From Pseudomonas borbori (GTDB lineage Bacteria > Pseudomonadota > Gammaproteobacteria > Pseudomonadales > Pseudomonadaceae): DNA of 64,000 nt. The stretch is taken from contig NZ_FOWX01000020.1 of the NCBI RefSeq assembly GCF_900115555.1, positions 27,839 to 91,838 on the forward strand. The letters are read 5' to 3'. Shown in pieces: positions 16,433 to 24,501 of this stretch; positions within the stretch are counted from its first letter, which is position 1, and each line of letters starts with the position of its first letter. The notes under the pieces were generated by a model that worked only from the letters and a program-made list of their open reading frames with translations, made no database searches and was not told the DNA's origin. Both the position numbers and the translations under genes were made by a program.

Positions 16433-17764
16433 CTACAGTCTGGCCTGGGGCTTTAGCGGTAGCAGCAGGCTGGCGCTGAAGCCGCCTGCGGGATGATTGT
16501 TCAGCACCAGTCGGCCACCGTGGCGCTCGGCGGCGCGCCGGGCAATCGCCAGGCCCAGGCCATGCCCGGGGGTGCTCTGTCCGGGGGCACGGAAGAAGGG
16601 CTCGCCCAGGCTGGCCAGGTATTCGGCGACAACCCCAGGCCCGTGGTCGCGGACGCTGAGGCACAGTTCGTCGGCCTGGCGCTCGGCCTTGAGTTCGATC
16701 GGCTGGCCTGCCGGGTTGAAGCGCAAGGCATTGCGCAGAAGGTTGTCCAGTGCCCGTTCGAGCATGTCCGGCCAGCCGTGCAGGCTCACGCCGGGTTTCA
16801 GTTCGATCTCCACCCGCTGCTCCGGGGTGTCGAGTCGTGCCTCTTCTTGCAGCTTGCGCAGCAGCGCGGCGAGGTCGACCGGTTGCGCGGCGCCAGGATC
16901 GGCGTCGAGGCGGGCGAGGGCGAGAATCTCGCTGATCAGGGCCTCCAGGCGATCGCACTCGCGGGCCAGGCGTGGCCAGAGTTTTTCCCGCTCGGCGGCG
17001 TCGGCGCGTTCGGCCAGGGCCAGTGCTATGCGCAGGCGCGCCAGCGGCGAGCGCAGTTCGTGGGACACATCGCGCAGCAACTGGCGCTGGCTGCCGATCA
17101 GCCCTTGCAGGCGTGCGCCCATGCGGTTGAAGTCGCGGGCCAGTACGCCCAGCTCGTCGTGTCTATTGGCCAGGCGGGCCAGGCTGTTCTGCTGGTAGGC
17201 GGTCTGGCCGAGGTCGTGCACGGCGCCACGCAGGCGATTCAGCGGGCGGGTGATGGACAGGGTCAACAGCAGGCTGAACAGGGTCAGTACCACCAGGGCA
17301 ATAGCGAGTGCGCTGAGCGGCCAGAGCAGGCTGTCACGGTGCCAGGCGGCCAGTTCGCGGTGCGGGATGCGGTAGATGAACAGGTAGGTTTCGCCGCTCT
17401 GCGGGCTGCTGTAGTCGGTGGTCAGGCGGCGCCAGGGCAGGCGCTTGTCATTCTGCTGGCGTGCCTCGAAGGCGGCGGCGCGGGGTGGGAAGGTGCCTCT
17501 GACCAGGGCTTGGCCGTTGTCGTCGAGCACCTGCACGTTGAGGCGCGAGGCCTCCTTGCGCTGCTCGAGAAAGGCCTGGGCGGCGCCGGCGCCCCGCTCT
17601 TCATAAAGCCGGGTCCAGGTTTCGGCCAAACCTTCCAGGGCCGGGTGCTGGCTGAGAATCCAGGCGTCCTGGTTCAGCGCCCGCCCCAGCAACATGGATA
17701 GCCCGGCAACCAGGGCAAGGGCCAGCCAGAAGCTGGCGAAGATGCGCCAGAACAATGAACGCAC
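16433..17764 (-). CDS. cpxS: Envelope-stress sensor histidine kinase CpxS (CpxA-like)
   Basis: The protein is 443 residues from a GTG at 17764, chosen for the AAGGAG seven bases upstream. The membrane helix at ~7-28, a periplasmic loop of ~115 residues, the second helix at ~147-169, HAMP at 170-222, the phospho-acceptor His235 in D-V-S-H-E-L-R-S-P-L, and the N-box (D-N-L-L-R-N-A) and G-box (G-H-G-L-G-L-A-I) of the ATPase are all present. It should sense misfolded envelope protein and phosphorylate the response regulator at 18434-19111. The Spy-like chaperone gene sits between kinase and regulator, as in P. aeruginosa PA3204-PA3206. Confidence 0.9.
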   Translation of the reverse strand: MRSLFWRIFASFWLALALVAGLSMLLGRALNQDAWILSQHPALEGLAETWTRLYEERGAGAAQAFLEQRKEASRLNVQVLDDNGQALVRGTFPPRAAAFEARQQNDKRLPWRRLTTDYSSPQSGETYLFIYRIPHRELAAWHRDSLLWPLSALAIALVVLTLFSLLLTLSITRPLNRLRGAVHDLGQTAYQQNSLARLANRHDELGVLARDFNRMGARLQGLIGSQRQLLRDVSHELRSPLARLRIALALAERADAAEREKLWPRLARECDRLEALISEILALARLDADPGAAQPVDLAALLRKLQEEARLDTPEQRVEIELKPGVSLHGWPDMLERALDNLLRNALRFNPAGQPIELKAERQADELCLSVRDHGPGVVAEYLASLGEPFFRAPGQSTPGHGLGLAIARRAAERHGGRLVLNNHPAGGFSASLLLPLKPQARL

Positions 17765-17863
17765 GGATGACTCCTTCCTGGTCGCGAGAAAACCCATCAA
17801 GCCAGGGCTTGATGGGTGGGCTGGTGTGGGCATGCACGGCTGGCCGGGGTCAGCCTGCCGTGG

Positions 17864-18304
17864 TTATTCTGCCTTGGCCTTGTCGGCCTGCTCGGCTTTC
17901 CAGGCTTTGAAGGCTGCACGCTCGGCGCGGCGTTCCTGCATTTTCTTCTGGTGCTCGTCGAAGGCCTTCTGCTGCTCGGGTGTGAGCAGGTCGCGAATGC
18001 TGCTGTGCTGCTTGTCCTTGGCGGCCTTCAGCTCATCCTGCATGGCCTTCTGCTCTGCAGCCGGCAGTTTTTCCAGGTAACGCTGGGTGATCTCGTGGCG
18101 GCTTCGCATCTGCTCGCCCATCAACTTGCGGATGTCACGCCGCTGCTCCTGGCTCAGGTCGAGATCCTTGAACATCCGCGAACCGTGTCGGTCGCCGTGT
18201 CCGCCGTAGCCGCCGCCGTGGTGCGGGCCGCCTTCGGGCATGGCCATGGCCAGCGTCGGCAGGGTCAGGGCGAGCAGCAGTGCGGTGAGAGTCTTGCGCA
18301 TCAT
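17864..18304 (-). CDS. Spy/CpxP-like periplasmic chaperone
   Basis: This is a 146-residue protein with a signal peptide (M-M-R-K-T-L-T-A-L-L-L-A, then A-M-A) and a His/Gly-rich mature N-terminus that could bind metal. The body is all-helical with two L-T/S-x-x-Q motifs (L-S-Q-E-Q and L-T-P-E-Q), the mark of Spy/CpxP proteins. These bind unfolded periplasmic proteins and, for CpxP, damp the sensor kinase. It lies between the regulator and kinase genes. A CpxR box 84-99 bases upstream of its start makes it a likely direct CpxR target and part of a feedback loop. Confidence 0.88.
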   Translation of the reverse strand: MMRKTLTALLLALTLPTLAMAMPEGGPHHGGGYGGHGDRHGSRMFKDLDLSQEQRRDIRKLMGEQMRSRHEITQRYLEKLPAAEQKAMQDELKAAKDKQHSSIRDLLTPEQQKAFDEHQKKMQERRAERAAFKAWKAEQADKAKAE

Positions 18305-18387
18305 GGTGTGTCTCCTTGTCTCGATGCCGGTCAGTTACCGGATGTGCCCAGTTTAGAGCGGTCAAGGTCAAGGGCCGTCAGGCAAGG

Positions 18388-18403
18388 GTAAAGCCTGAGT
18401 AAA
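18388..18403 (+). promoter_or_regulatory. CpxR box upstream of the Spy-like gene
   Basis: GTAAA-N6-GTAAA is an exact tandem match to the CpxR binding consensus. It lies in the 129-bp gap between the end of cpxR and the start of the Spy-like gene, so binding would control the chaperone and possibly cpxS. Confidence 0.7.
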
Positions 18404-18433
18404 GGCGAGCCGGAATTGGCTTTACCCGGAGTC

Positions 18434-19111
18434 TCAGGCGCTGTAGTAGTAACCGCGGCTGCGCAAGGCGAGGATGCGCGGGCGTCCGTCAGGGTGAGGG
18501 CCGAGTTTCTTGCGCAGGTTGCTGACGTGCATGTCCAGGCTGCGGTCGTACAGGGTCAACTTGCGGCCCAACGCCAGTTGCGCCAGTTCCTGCTTGTCCA
18601 CGGGTTCGCCAGGCTGCTGCAGCAGGGCTTCGAGCAGGCGACTTTCCGATAGGGTGAGAATGACCTCGTGCTCGCCGACAGTCGCCACGCCGCGCGCCTG
18701 GCTGAAGCACAGGTCACCCAGTTGCAGTTGGCTGGACACGGCGGGATGCAGGCTGCGGCGCAATACGGCGCGCAAGCGGGCGGTCAGCTCACGGGGGTCG
18801 CAGGGCTTGGCCAGGTAGTCGTCGGCGCCTAGCTCCAGGCCGAGGATTCGGTCCAGCGGCTCGCCGCGGGCGGATAGCATCAATACCGGCAGTCCGGGAT
18901 GATCGCCGCGCAATTGTTTGAGCAACTCCAGGCCGCTGCCGTCGGGCAGCATCACATCGAGCACCACAGCATCGGGAGCCTGGTCGGCCAGGGCGCGGCG
19001 TGCGCTGTTGCCATCATGGCAGGCGCTGACCTGGAAACCTTCCTGGGTCAGCCAGTTGGCCAGCAATTCGCACAATTCGATGTCGTCGTCGATTAACAGG
19101 AGGGTGCTCAT
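18434..19111 (-). CDS. cpxR: OmpR-family response regulator CpxR
   Basis: This is a 225-residue two-domain regulator. The receiver domain has the acidic pocket D8-D9-D10, phospho-acceptor Asp52 (L-D-V-M-L-P-D-G) and Lys102 (Y-L-A-K-P). The C-terminal ~95 residues form an OmpR-type winged helix ending S-L-D-M-H-V-S-N-L-R-K-K-L-G and I-L-A-L-R-S-R-G-Y. It is the first regulatory gene of the locus, followed by the Spy-like chaperone and cpxS on the same strand, and preceded 7 bp upstream by a coiled-coil membrane protein. CpxR in P. aeruginosa activates envelope-stress genes including an efflux operon. Confidence 0.92.
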   Translation of the reverse strand: MSTLLLIDDDIELCELLANWLTQEGFQVSACHDGNSARRALADQAPDAVVLDVMLPDGSGLELLKQLRGDHPGLPVLMLSARGEPLDRILGLELGADDYLAKPCDPRELTARLRAVLRRSLHPAVSSQLQLGDLCFSQARGVATVGEHEVILTLSESRLLEALLQQPGEPVDKQELAQLALGRKLTLYDRSLDMHVSNLRKKLGPHPDGRPRILALRSRGYYYSA

Positions 19112-19118
19112 ACGGGTT

Positions 19119-19523
19119 TCAGTTTATCCACTCACGCCGCGAGCGACGATTGCCACGCAGCAGTGCGCCGAGGATGACCCCCAGCAGCGCGGCGCCAGCG
19201 CCGGCGACAAACCATTGTTGCCGATCGCCGAGCAAAGGCTGGGGTGCATCGGCCTGGGTTTTCTTCAGGTGCAGCTTGAGGCGTTGGTTTTCCTGGCGCA
19301 GGCGCTGCAATTGCGCGCTTTCGCGTACGCCGGCGCTGGCTTGCAGTTCTGCGCCCAGTGCTTCGCGTTGTTGCTCGCTGGTGGCCAGGCGCTGTTTGAG
19401 GACATCGATCTGCGCTTGCTCTGCCGTAGCCGTTGCGGCGGGTGCAGGCGGGGTTTGCTCGGCGTGCAGAGCAAGAGGCAACAGCAACAGCGCAAACAGA
19501 AAAGACCACGGGCCTGGACGCAT
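19119..19523 (-). CDS. Coiled-coil protein with signal peptide and C-terminal membrane anchor
   Basis: This is a 134-residue protein. A signal peptide (residues 1-22, ending H-A-E) is followed by a Pro/Ala linker, a coiled coil of about 60 residues (Q-I-D-V-L-K-Q-R-L... R-L-R-Q-E-N-Q-R-L-K-L-H-L-K), and one membrane helix (W-F-V-A-G-A-G-A-A-L-L-G-V-I-L-G) with a basic tail. This resembles the C-terminal half of the TIGR04211 SH3-domain proteins without the SH3 domain. It is the equivalent of the hypothetical protein beside cpxR in P. aeruginosa. Only 7 bp separate it from cpxR, so it is probably part of the same envelope-stress transcript. Function unknown. Confidence 0.78.
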   Translation of the reverse strand: MRPGPWSFLFALLLLPLALHAEQTPPAPAATATAEQAQIDVLKQRLATSEQQREALGAELQASAGVRESAQLQRLRQENQRLKLHLKKTQADAPQPLLGDRQQWFVAGAGAALLGVILGALLRGNRRSRREWIN

Positions 19524-19567
19524 CGGAACTCCTATGTCCTATTAGATTGTTGTCAGCAAGCAGCGAC

Positions 19568-19742
19568 TAGCAGGCTGTTGAAAAACTACCTCGGCTTTGG
19601 CTTCCTGCGTCGCCCTACCTCCTGCATCCATGCAGTCGTGCGTTGGCCCTCTTGATAATAGAGAGGGGCGTTAAAAACGGCCTCGCGTGGGAGCCAAGTC
19701 CTCTTTTGACCCGCTTCGCCTGCGTTTTTCAACGGCCTGCTG
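19568..19742. mobile_element. MITE-like repeat, copy B
   Basis: This is a ~175-bp non-coding element with ends TAGCAGGCTGTTGAAAAAC and GTTTTTCAACGGCCTGCT, matching copy A at both termini. The interior shares CGTTAAAAACGGCCTCG and a CTTTTGACCCGCTTCGC block but is shorter. It lies between the cpx operon and the yciI gene. Confidence 0.7.
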
Positions 19743-19747
19743 GCGGG

Positions 19748-20047
19748 TCAAGGCAGAACCAGTTTGAACGGCTTGACCAGCACCGAGGCGTAGACACCCG
19801 CAGCGCGGTAAGGGTCGGCATCGGCCCAATTTTGGGCGGCATTCAGCGATTCGAACTCGGCAACGATCAGGCTGCCGGAAAAGCCTGCCGCACCGGGATC
19901 GTTGCTGTCGACCGCGGGGTGCGGGCCGGCAAGTACCAGGCGGCCTTCAGTTTTTAGTTGCTCCAGCCGAGCGACGTGCGCGGGGCGAGCAGCCAAACGT
20001 TTTTCCAGGGAGTTTTCGACATCGGTGGCGATAATGGCGTAGAGCAT
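19748..20047 (-). CDS. yciI: YciI family protein
   Basis: The protein is 99 residues from the ATG at 20047, which has AAGGAT upstream. It is a single YciI ferredoxin-like domain: [10 protein letters not shown] start, [24 protein letters not shown] with the conserved His and Asp, and [13 protein letters not shown] near the end. Haemophilus YciI is structurally known but its reaction is not. It stands alone between two MITE-like repeats. The gene order yciI - rnm - yciO here mirrors the gene names found together in enterobacteria. Confidence 0.9.
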   Translation of the reverse strand: MLYAIIATDVENSLEKRLAARPAHVARLEQLKTEGRLVLAGPHPAVDSNDPGAAGFSGSLIVAEFESLNAAQNWADADPYRAAGVYASVLVKPFKLVLP

Positions 20048-20126
20048 CTCAATCCTTAATGGCTGGTGCACCAATCGGTAGTAGCGCAGAAAAGCAGTAC
20101 GGACTGGCAAAGTCGAGGAATTGTTT

Positions 20127-20275
20127 AGCCGGCTGTAGAAAATTTACCCGACCTGCACTCTGTTGAAAAATTTAGCGGATGGGGGTAGGTGCCCCATCCC
20201 TACGTCCAGTTACAGCATCTGGACCCTGTTTCTGATTCGCTTCGTTCGCAAGTTTATTTCAACAGTCTGCTGTGC
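20127..20275. mobile_element. Degenerate MITE-like repeat, copy C
   Basis: The segment starts near TAGCCGGCTGTAGAAAATTT, has an internal CTGTTGAAAAATTTAGC and ends ATTTCAACAGTCTGCTG. It also keeps GATTCGCTTCG. These are eroded versions of the ends and interior of copies A and B, so this looks like an older insertion. Confidence 0.5.
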
Positions 20276-20341
20276 GATATCTGCAAGAGTTCGCCGGTGT
20301 CGGCATAATAACAAACATAAATTACCGAGAAAGCGTTGCTT

Positions 20342-21205
20342 ATGGATGTTGATTTGCATTGCCACAGCACGGCTTCAGACGGTGCGCTTGCGCCAGCCGT
20401 GGTAGTTGCGCGGGCGCATGAACGTGGCGTGCGGCTATTGGCGCTGACCGATCATGACACCCTGGAAGGCCTCGAGGAAGCGCGTGCCGCGGCCCAGGCG
20501 CTGGATATGCAGCTGGTCAATGGCATCGAGTTGTCCTGCACCTGGGGTGGCGCCACCATTCATGTTCTCGGTTATGCCTTCGTCAGCGATGCGCCAGCGT
20601 TGCTCCAGTCGATTGCCGAGTTGCATGAAGGGCGCTGGCTGCGCGCCGCAGAAATCAGCAGGCGTCTGGACAACAAAGGCATGCCCGGTGCACTCGAGGG
20701 TGCGCGGGCCGTGCAACAGGAGTTGGGTGACAGTGGCAACGCTCCGGCCCGCCCGCACTTCGCCGAGTTCCTGGTGCGCGCCGGTCACGTCAAGGACCGC
20801 GCCGAAGCCTTTCGCAAGTGGCTCGGCTCGGGCAAGTTGGGTGATGTCAAACAGCATTGGCCGACGCTGCCGCAGGCCATTGATACCCTGTTGCAGGCGG
20901 GCGCCTTGATCAGCCTGGCGCACCCGTGGCAGTACGACTTTACTCGTAGTAAGCGACGCAAGTTGATCGCCGATTTTGCCGCTGCCGGTGGCCATGCGCT
21001 GGAGGTGGTCAACGGCATGCAGCCAGCCGAGCAGGTTGGCGGTCTGGCGATTCTGGCCCGCGAATTCGGTCTGCAGGCAAGCGCCGGCAGCGACTTTCAT
21101 GCACCTGGTGACTGGTCCGAACTGGGTATGTACCGCCCTGTACCCGCAGACTTGTCGCCCCTATGGGCGCGTTTTCAGCATGTCCAACAGCCTACTGCAA
21201 TTTGA
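20342..21205 (+). CDS. rnm: PHP-domain phosphoesterase (RNase AM / 3',5'-nucleoside bisphosphate phosphatase)
   Basis: The protein is 287 residues from the ATG at 20342; a TTG two codons earlier is also possible. The PHP metal motifs are clear: D-L-H-C-H-S-T-A-S-D-G at the start, L-T-D-H-D-T-L-E-G near residue 39, H-P-W-Q-Y-D near 190, and S-D-F-H near 250. E. coli YciV (now Rnm, RNase AM) of this family removes 5' nucleotides from RNA and 5S rRNA precursors and also hydrolyses pAp-type bisphosphates. The length and all ligands match. It precedes yciO by 13 bp, forming a likely operon. Confidence 0.85.
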   Translation: MDVDLHCHSTASDGALAPAVVVARAHERGVRLLALTDHDTLEGLEEARAAAQALDMQLVNGIELSCTWGGATIHVLGYAFVSDAPALLQSIAELHEGRWLRAAEISRRLDNKGMPGALEGARAVQQELGDSGNAPARPHFAEFLVRAGHVKDRAEAFRKWLGSGKLGDVKQHWPTLPQAIDTLLQAGALISLAHPWQYDFTRSKRRKLIADFAAAGGHALEVVNGMQPAEQVGGLAILAREFGLQASAGSDFHAPGDWSELGMYRPVPADLSPLWARFQHVQQPTAI

Positions 21206-21218
21206 ACAGGGAGTTAGC

Positions 21219-21845
21219 GTGAGTCAATTTTTCCAGGTTCACCCGGAAAACCCACAGCTGCGCCTGATCAAACAGGCGGTGGAAATCATCAGGGCCGGGG
21301 GCGTGGTGATTTATCCCACCGATTCGTCCTATGCGCTCGGTTGCCATATCGGCGACAAGAGTGCGGTGGAGCGTATTCGCCGTTTGCGCCAGTTGGACGA
21401 CAAGCACAATTTCACCCTGGTCTGTCGCGACTTGTCGCAGATTGGTCTGTTCGCCAAGGTCGATACAGGGGCCTTTCGTTTATTGAAGAACCATACGCCG
21501 GGGCCCTACACCTTTATTCTCAATGCCACGCGCGAAGTGCCGCGCATGTTGCTGCACCCCAAGCGCCGCACCATTGGCCTGCGGGTCCCCAGTCACCCGA
21601 TTGCCCAGGCGTTGCTCGGCGAACTCGGCGAGCCGCTGATGAGCGTCAGTCTGATTCTGCCGGGCGAGACGTTGCCGCTGAGCGATCCCTATGAAATGCG
21701 GCAGATCCTCGAGCATCAGGTTGACCTGATCATCGACGGCGGTTTTGGCGGGTTGGAGGCCTCGACCGTGATCAATCTGGCCGATGACCAGCCGCAAATC
21801 ATTCGTGTCGGCTGCGGCGATCCCGCGCCTTTCGGCGAGGCGTGA
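21219..21845 (+). CDS. yciO: YciO, Sua5/YrdC/YwlC family protein
   Basis: The protein is 208 residues from a GTG at 21219 with AGGGAG upstream; an in-frame ATG at 21180 would overlap rnm. It has the YrdC/Sua5 double-psi fold signature: V-V-I-Y-P-T-D-S-S-Y-A-L-G-C near residue 30, P-G-P-Y-T-F-I-L near 100, and R-R-T-I-G-L-R-V-P-S-H. The family makes threonylcarbamoyl-AMP for tRNA t6A. YciO is the related branch whose catalytic role is less certain and which does not normally replace TsaC. It follows rnm closely. Confidence 0.87.
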   Translation: MSQFFQVHPENPQLRLIKQAVEIIRAGGVVIYPTDSSYALGCHIGDKSAVERIRRLRQLDDKHNFTLVCRDLSQIGLFAKVDTGAFRLLKNHTPGPYTFILNATREVPRMLLHPKRRTIGLRVPSHPIAQALLGELGEPLMSVSLILPGETLPLSDPYEMRQILEHQVDLIIDGGFGGLEASTVINLADDQPQIIRVGCGDPAPFGEA

Positions 21846-21881
21846 GAGCCGCATCGAAGGGCGTGGCGCATTACGCCGAGG

Positions 21882-22238
21882 CTAAATTAGCAATGCCACC
21901 AGGATAGCCACCAGCAAGATGATGATGAAGTCGTTGCCACTGAGTGCACCGCCGGCCGGCAACGCATCGATCCGCTGGGCCAGGGTGGCGACTTCCGCGG
22001 GCGTCAGCGCATCCACCCGGCTGTTGGCCAGGGCCGCGGGGACATCCATGGCCTGCAAGCGCTCCTCGACGTCGGCACGGTTGAGAAACTCACTGACTTT
22101 GTCGCGATCGGCCTGCAGGGTTTGCTCGGCGATGACTTCCTGGGTGCCGATCATGGCGGCCTGAGCGGTTAGCGGAGGCAGCAGCAACAGCAATGCTGTC
22201 AGCAGGGCGACGACGAAAGTTAGGGCGGGAGTTTTCAT
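21882..22238 (-). CDS. PA2779-family small membrane-anchored protein
   Basis: The protein is 118 residues from the ATG at 22238. It has a signal peptide or N-terminal membrane helix (~5-27, ending A-Q-A-A), a soluble helical domain of ~65 residues with the pattern F-L-N-R-A-D-V-E-E-R-L-Q-A-M-D-V, then G-N-D-F-I-I-I-L-L-V-A-I-L-V-A-L-L-I at the extreme C-terminus. This layout is that of the PA2779 family of periplasmic tail-anchored proteins of unknown role, often linked to peptidase or rhombosortase-type sorting. It is convergent with yciO and divergent from trpS. Confidence 0.78.
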   Translation of the reverse strand: MKTPALTFVVALLTALLLLLPPLTAQAAMIGTQEVIAEQTLQADRDKVSEFLNRADVEERLQAMDVPAALANSRVDALTPAEVATLAQRIDALPAGGALSGNDFIIILLVAILVALLI

Positions 22239-22437
22239 GCTGTGACCCTCGACGAATGGTCGGGATTCGCGCCGAATCGGCACTGCTGCTGGCGCGTGGT
22301 GCTGCCGTCAGTTTGCTTGGGCGGCTTCATTAATTATGACTGGCCTTTTGCCTGAACGGTTCCGCGGTCGTTTTTCCCGCGGCAGCTGCGGGGCTCGCTA
22401 TACTTCACGCCTTGTCGATTCGCTTAGGTAACCCGGT

Positions 22438-23652
22438 TTGAGCCTTGTTGATTCCGAACGCCGCGTGCTGTCCGGCATGCGTCCCAGTGGCCGTTTGCAC
22501 CTTGGCCATTATCATGGCGTGCTGAAAAGCTGGGTCAAGTTGCAGCACGAATACGAATGCTTTTTCTGCATCGTCGACTGGCACGCATTGACGATCAACT
22601 ACCAGGAGGTCGGGCAGATCTCTCAGCATGTCATGGACATAGCGGTGGATTGGCTGGCGGCCGGGGTCAGCCCCAGTTCCGCGACCCTGTTCATCCAGTC
22701 GCAAGTGCCGGAGCACGCCGAGCTGCATCTGCTGCTGTCGATGATCAGCCCGCTCAGCTGGCTGGAGCGGGTGCCGTCCTACAAGGAACAGCAAGACCGG
22801 CTGCCGGGGCGAGAACTCGCCACCTATGGCTTTTTGGGTTATCCATTGCTGCAGGCGGCGGATATCCTGCTGTACCGGGCTGGGGTGGTGCCGGTTGGCG
22901 CCGATCAGTTGGCGCATATCGAATTCGCCCGCGAAGTGGCACGACGCTTCAATCATCTCTATGGGCGCGAGCCCGGCTTCGAGCTGAAAGCCGAGGCGGC
23001 GATCCGCAAGCTCGGCAAGAAAACCGCCACGCTCTACAACAACTTGCGCCGGGCATACCAGCAGCAGGGCGATGTCGAGGCTCTGGAGACCGCCAGAGCC
23101 TTGCTCAAGGAGCAGCAGAGCATCACCATCGGCGACAAGGAGCGCCTGTTCGGCTACCTGGAAGGTGGCGGCAAGGTGTTGTTGCCCGAGCCGCGACCGT
23201 TGCTTAGCGATGCGCCCAGGCTGCCGGGGCTGGATGGTGGGAAAATGTCCAAGTCCGGCGGCAATGCCATTTTTCTGCGTGACAGCAGTGCCGAAGTCGA
23301 GGAAAAGATCCGGCGCATGCCCACCGATCCTGCGCGGGTGCACCGGGATGATCCCGGTAATCCTGCCCGTTGCCCGGTATGGCCGCTGCACGAGATTTAC
23401 ACCGGCGCAGAGACGCGTGTTGCGTTGCAGCAGGGCTGCACGAGCGCCGGCATCGGTTGCCTGGACTGCAAAGGGCCATTGATCGAAGCGGTGCAGAAAG
23501 AGCTGCAGCCCTTGCAGGCGCGTGCTGCCGATTATCAGGCCAACCCCGAGTTGCTGCGCAGCATCCTCGCCGAGGGCGCCGAGCGCGCGCGCAATGAAGC
23601 GCGGGAGACCTTGACCGAGGTGCGTTTGGCCCTGGGTCTTAACTACCGTTGA
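22438..23652 (+). CDS. trpS: Tryptophan--tRNA ligase
   Basis: This is a 404-residue class I aminoacyl-tRNA synthetase that charges tRNA-Trp. The H-L-G-H signature is at residues 21-24 (S-G-R-L-H-L-G-H) and K-M-S-K-S at 269-273. It is longer than the ~330-residue E. coli enzyme because of an insertion between the two motifs, which is normal for Pseudomonas TrpS. The start is a TTG at 22438, since no ATG or GTG precedes the conserved N-terminus; the Shine-Dalgarno is poor. It heads a run with scpA and scpB, 21 bp before scpA. Confidence 0.93.
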   Translation: MSLVDSERRVLSGMRPSGRLHLGHYHGVLKSWVKLQHEYECFFCIVDWHALTINYQEVGQISQHVMDIAVDWLAAGVSPSSATLFIQSQVPEHAELHLLLSMISPLSWLERVPSYKEQQDRLPGRELATYGFLGYPLLQAADILLYRAGVVPVGADQLAHIEFAREVARRFNHLYGREPGFELKAEAAIRKLGKKTATLYNNLRRAYQQQGDVEALETARALLKEQQSITIGDKERLFGYLEGGGKVLLPEPRPLLSDAPRLPGLDGGKMSKSGGNAIFLRDSSAEVEEKIRRMPTDPARVHRDDPGNPARCPVWPLHEIYTGAETRVALQQGCTSAGIGCLDCKGPLIEAVQKELQPLQARAADYQANPELLRSILAEGAERARNEARETLTEVRLALGLNYR

Positions 23653-23673
23653 GCAGGGATTTCAGAGATTAAT

Positions 23674-24501
23674 ATGCACAGCCAGTCCCCCGAACAGCCT
23701 GCCGACAGTCAAGCGGACGCCCAGCAAGAGCTGCCGTTCGCCTTGGTATACGGCCGGGCGGTGACCGAGATGCCGCTGGATCTGTATATCCCGCCGGACG
23801 CGCTGGAGGTGTTTCTCGAGGCCTTCGAGGGGCCTCTGGATCTGCTGCTCTACCTGATCCGCAAGCAGAATATCGATGTGCTGGACATTCCCGTGGCGGA
23901 AATCACCCGGCAGTACATGGGCTATGTCGAATTGATGCAGTCGGTGCGCCTGGAGTTGGCCGCCGAGTACCTGGTGATGGCAGCGATGCTCGCCGAGATC
24001 AAGTCGCGCATGCTCCTGCCGCGTTCGAGCGAAGCCCTGGAGGAAGAGGACGATCCGCGCGCCGAGCTGATCCGCCGCCTGCAGGAATACGAGCGCTACA
24101 AGGCCGCCGCCGAAGGCCTCGACCTGCTGCCGCGGGTTGGTCGCGACCTGACGGTGCCGCGCCTGGAGGCGCCGCAGGCGCTGGCGCGCAAGCTGCTGCC
24201 GGAGGTCGCTCTGGAGGAGTTGTTGTTGTCGATGGCGCAGGTGCTGCGTCGCGCCGATATGTTCGAGAGTCACCAGGTCAGCCGGGAGACGCTGTCGACC
24301 CGCGAGCGCATGAGCGAAGTGCTGGAGCGCCTCAAAGGCGGCGCTTTCGTGCCCTTTGTCGAGCTTTTCACAGCCGAGGAGGGGCGTCTGGGCGTGGTGG
24401 TGACCTTTATGGCGGTACTCGAGCTGATCAAGGAGTCCCTGGTCGAGCTGGTGCAGAATGACGCCTTTGGACCCATCCACGTGCGTGCGCGAGCCGAATG
24501 A
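23674..24501 (+). CDS. scpA: Segregation and condensation protein A
   Basis: This is a 275-residue kleisin. After a ~35-residue acidic leader come F-E-G-P-L-D-L-L-L-Y-L-I-R-K-Q-N-I-D-V-L-D-I-P-V-A-E-I-T, the classic ScpA N-terminal kleisin helix-turn-helix, and A-A-E-Y-L-V-M-A-A-M-L-A-E-I-K-S-R-M-L-L-P. The C-terminal winged helix (E-L-F-T...V-V-T-F-M-A-V-L-E-L-I-K) binds the SMC head. With ScpB and Smc it compacts and segregates the chromosome. Smc is not in this window. Its stop overlaps the scpB start by four bases. Confidence 0.93.
   Translation: MHSQSPEQPADSQADAQQELPFALVYGRAVTEMPLDLYIPPDALEVFLEAFEGPLDLLLYLIRKQNIDVLDIPVAEITRQYMGYVELMQSVRLELAAEYLVMAAMLAEIKSRMLLPRSSEALEEEDDPRAELIRRLQEYERYKAAAEGLDLLPRVGRDLTVPRLEAPQALARKLLPEVALEELLLSMAQVLRRADMFESHQVSRETLSTRERMSEVLERLKGGAFVPFVELFTAEEGRLGVVVTFMAVLELIKESLVELVQNDAFGPIHVRARAE

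Noticed and set aside
15362..20275. CRISPR or tandem repeat array
   Set aside because: The repeats are long, few and have inverted ends, with no regular spacer; they are MITE-like.
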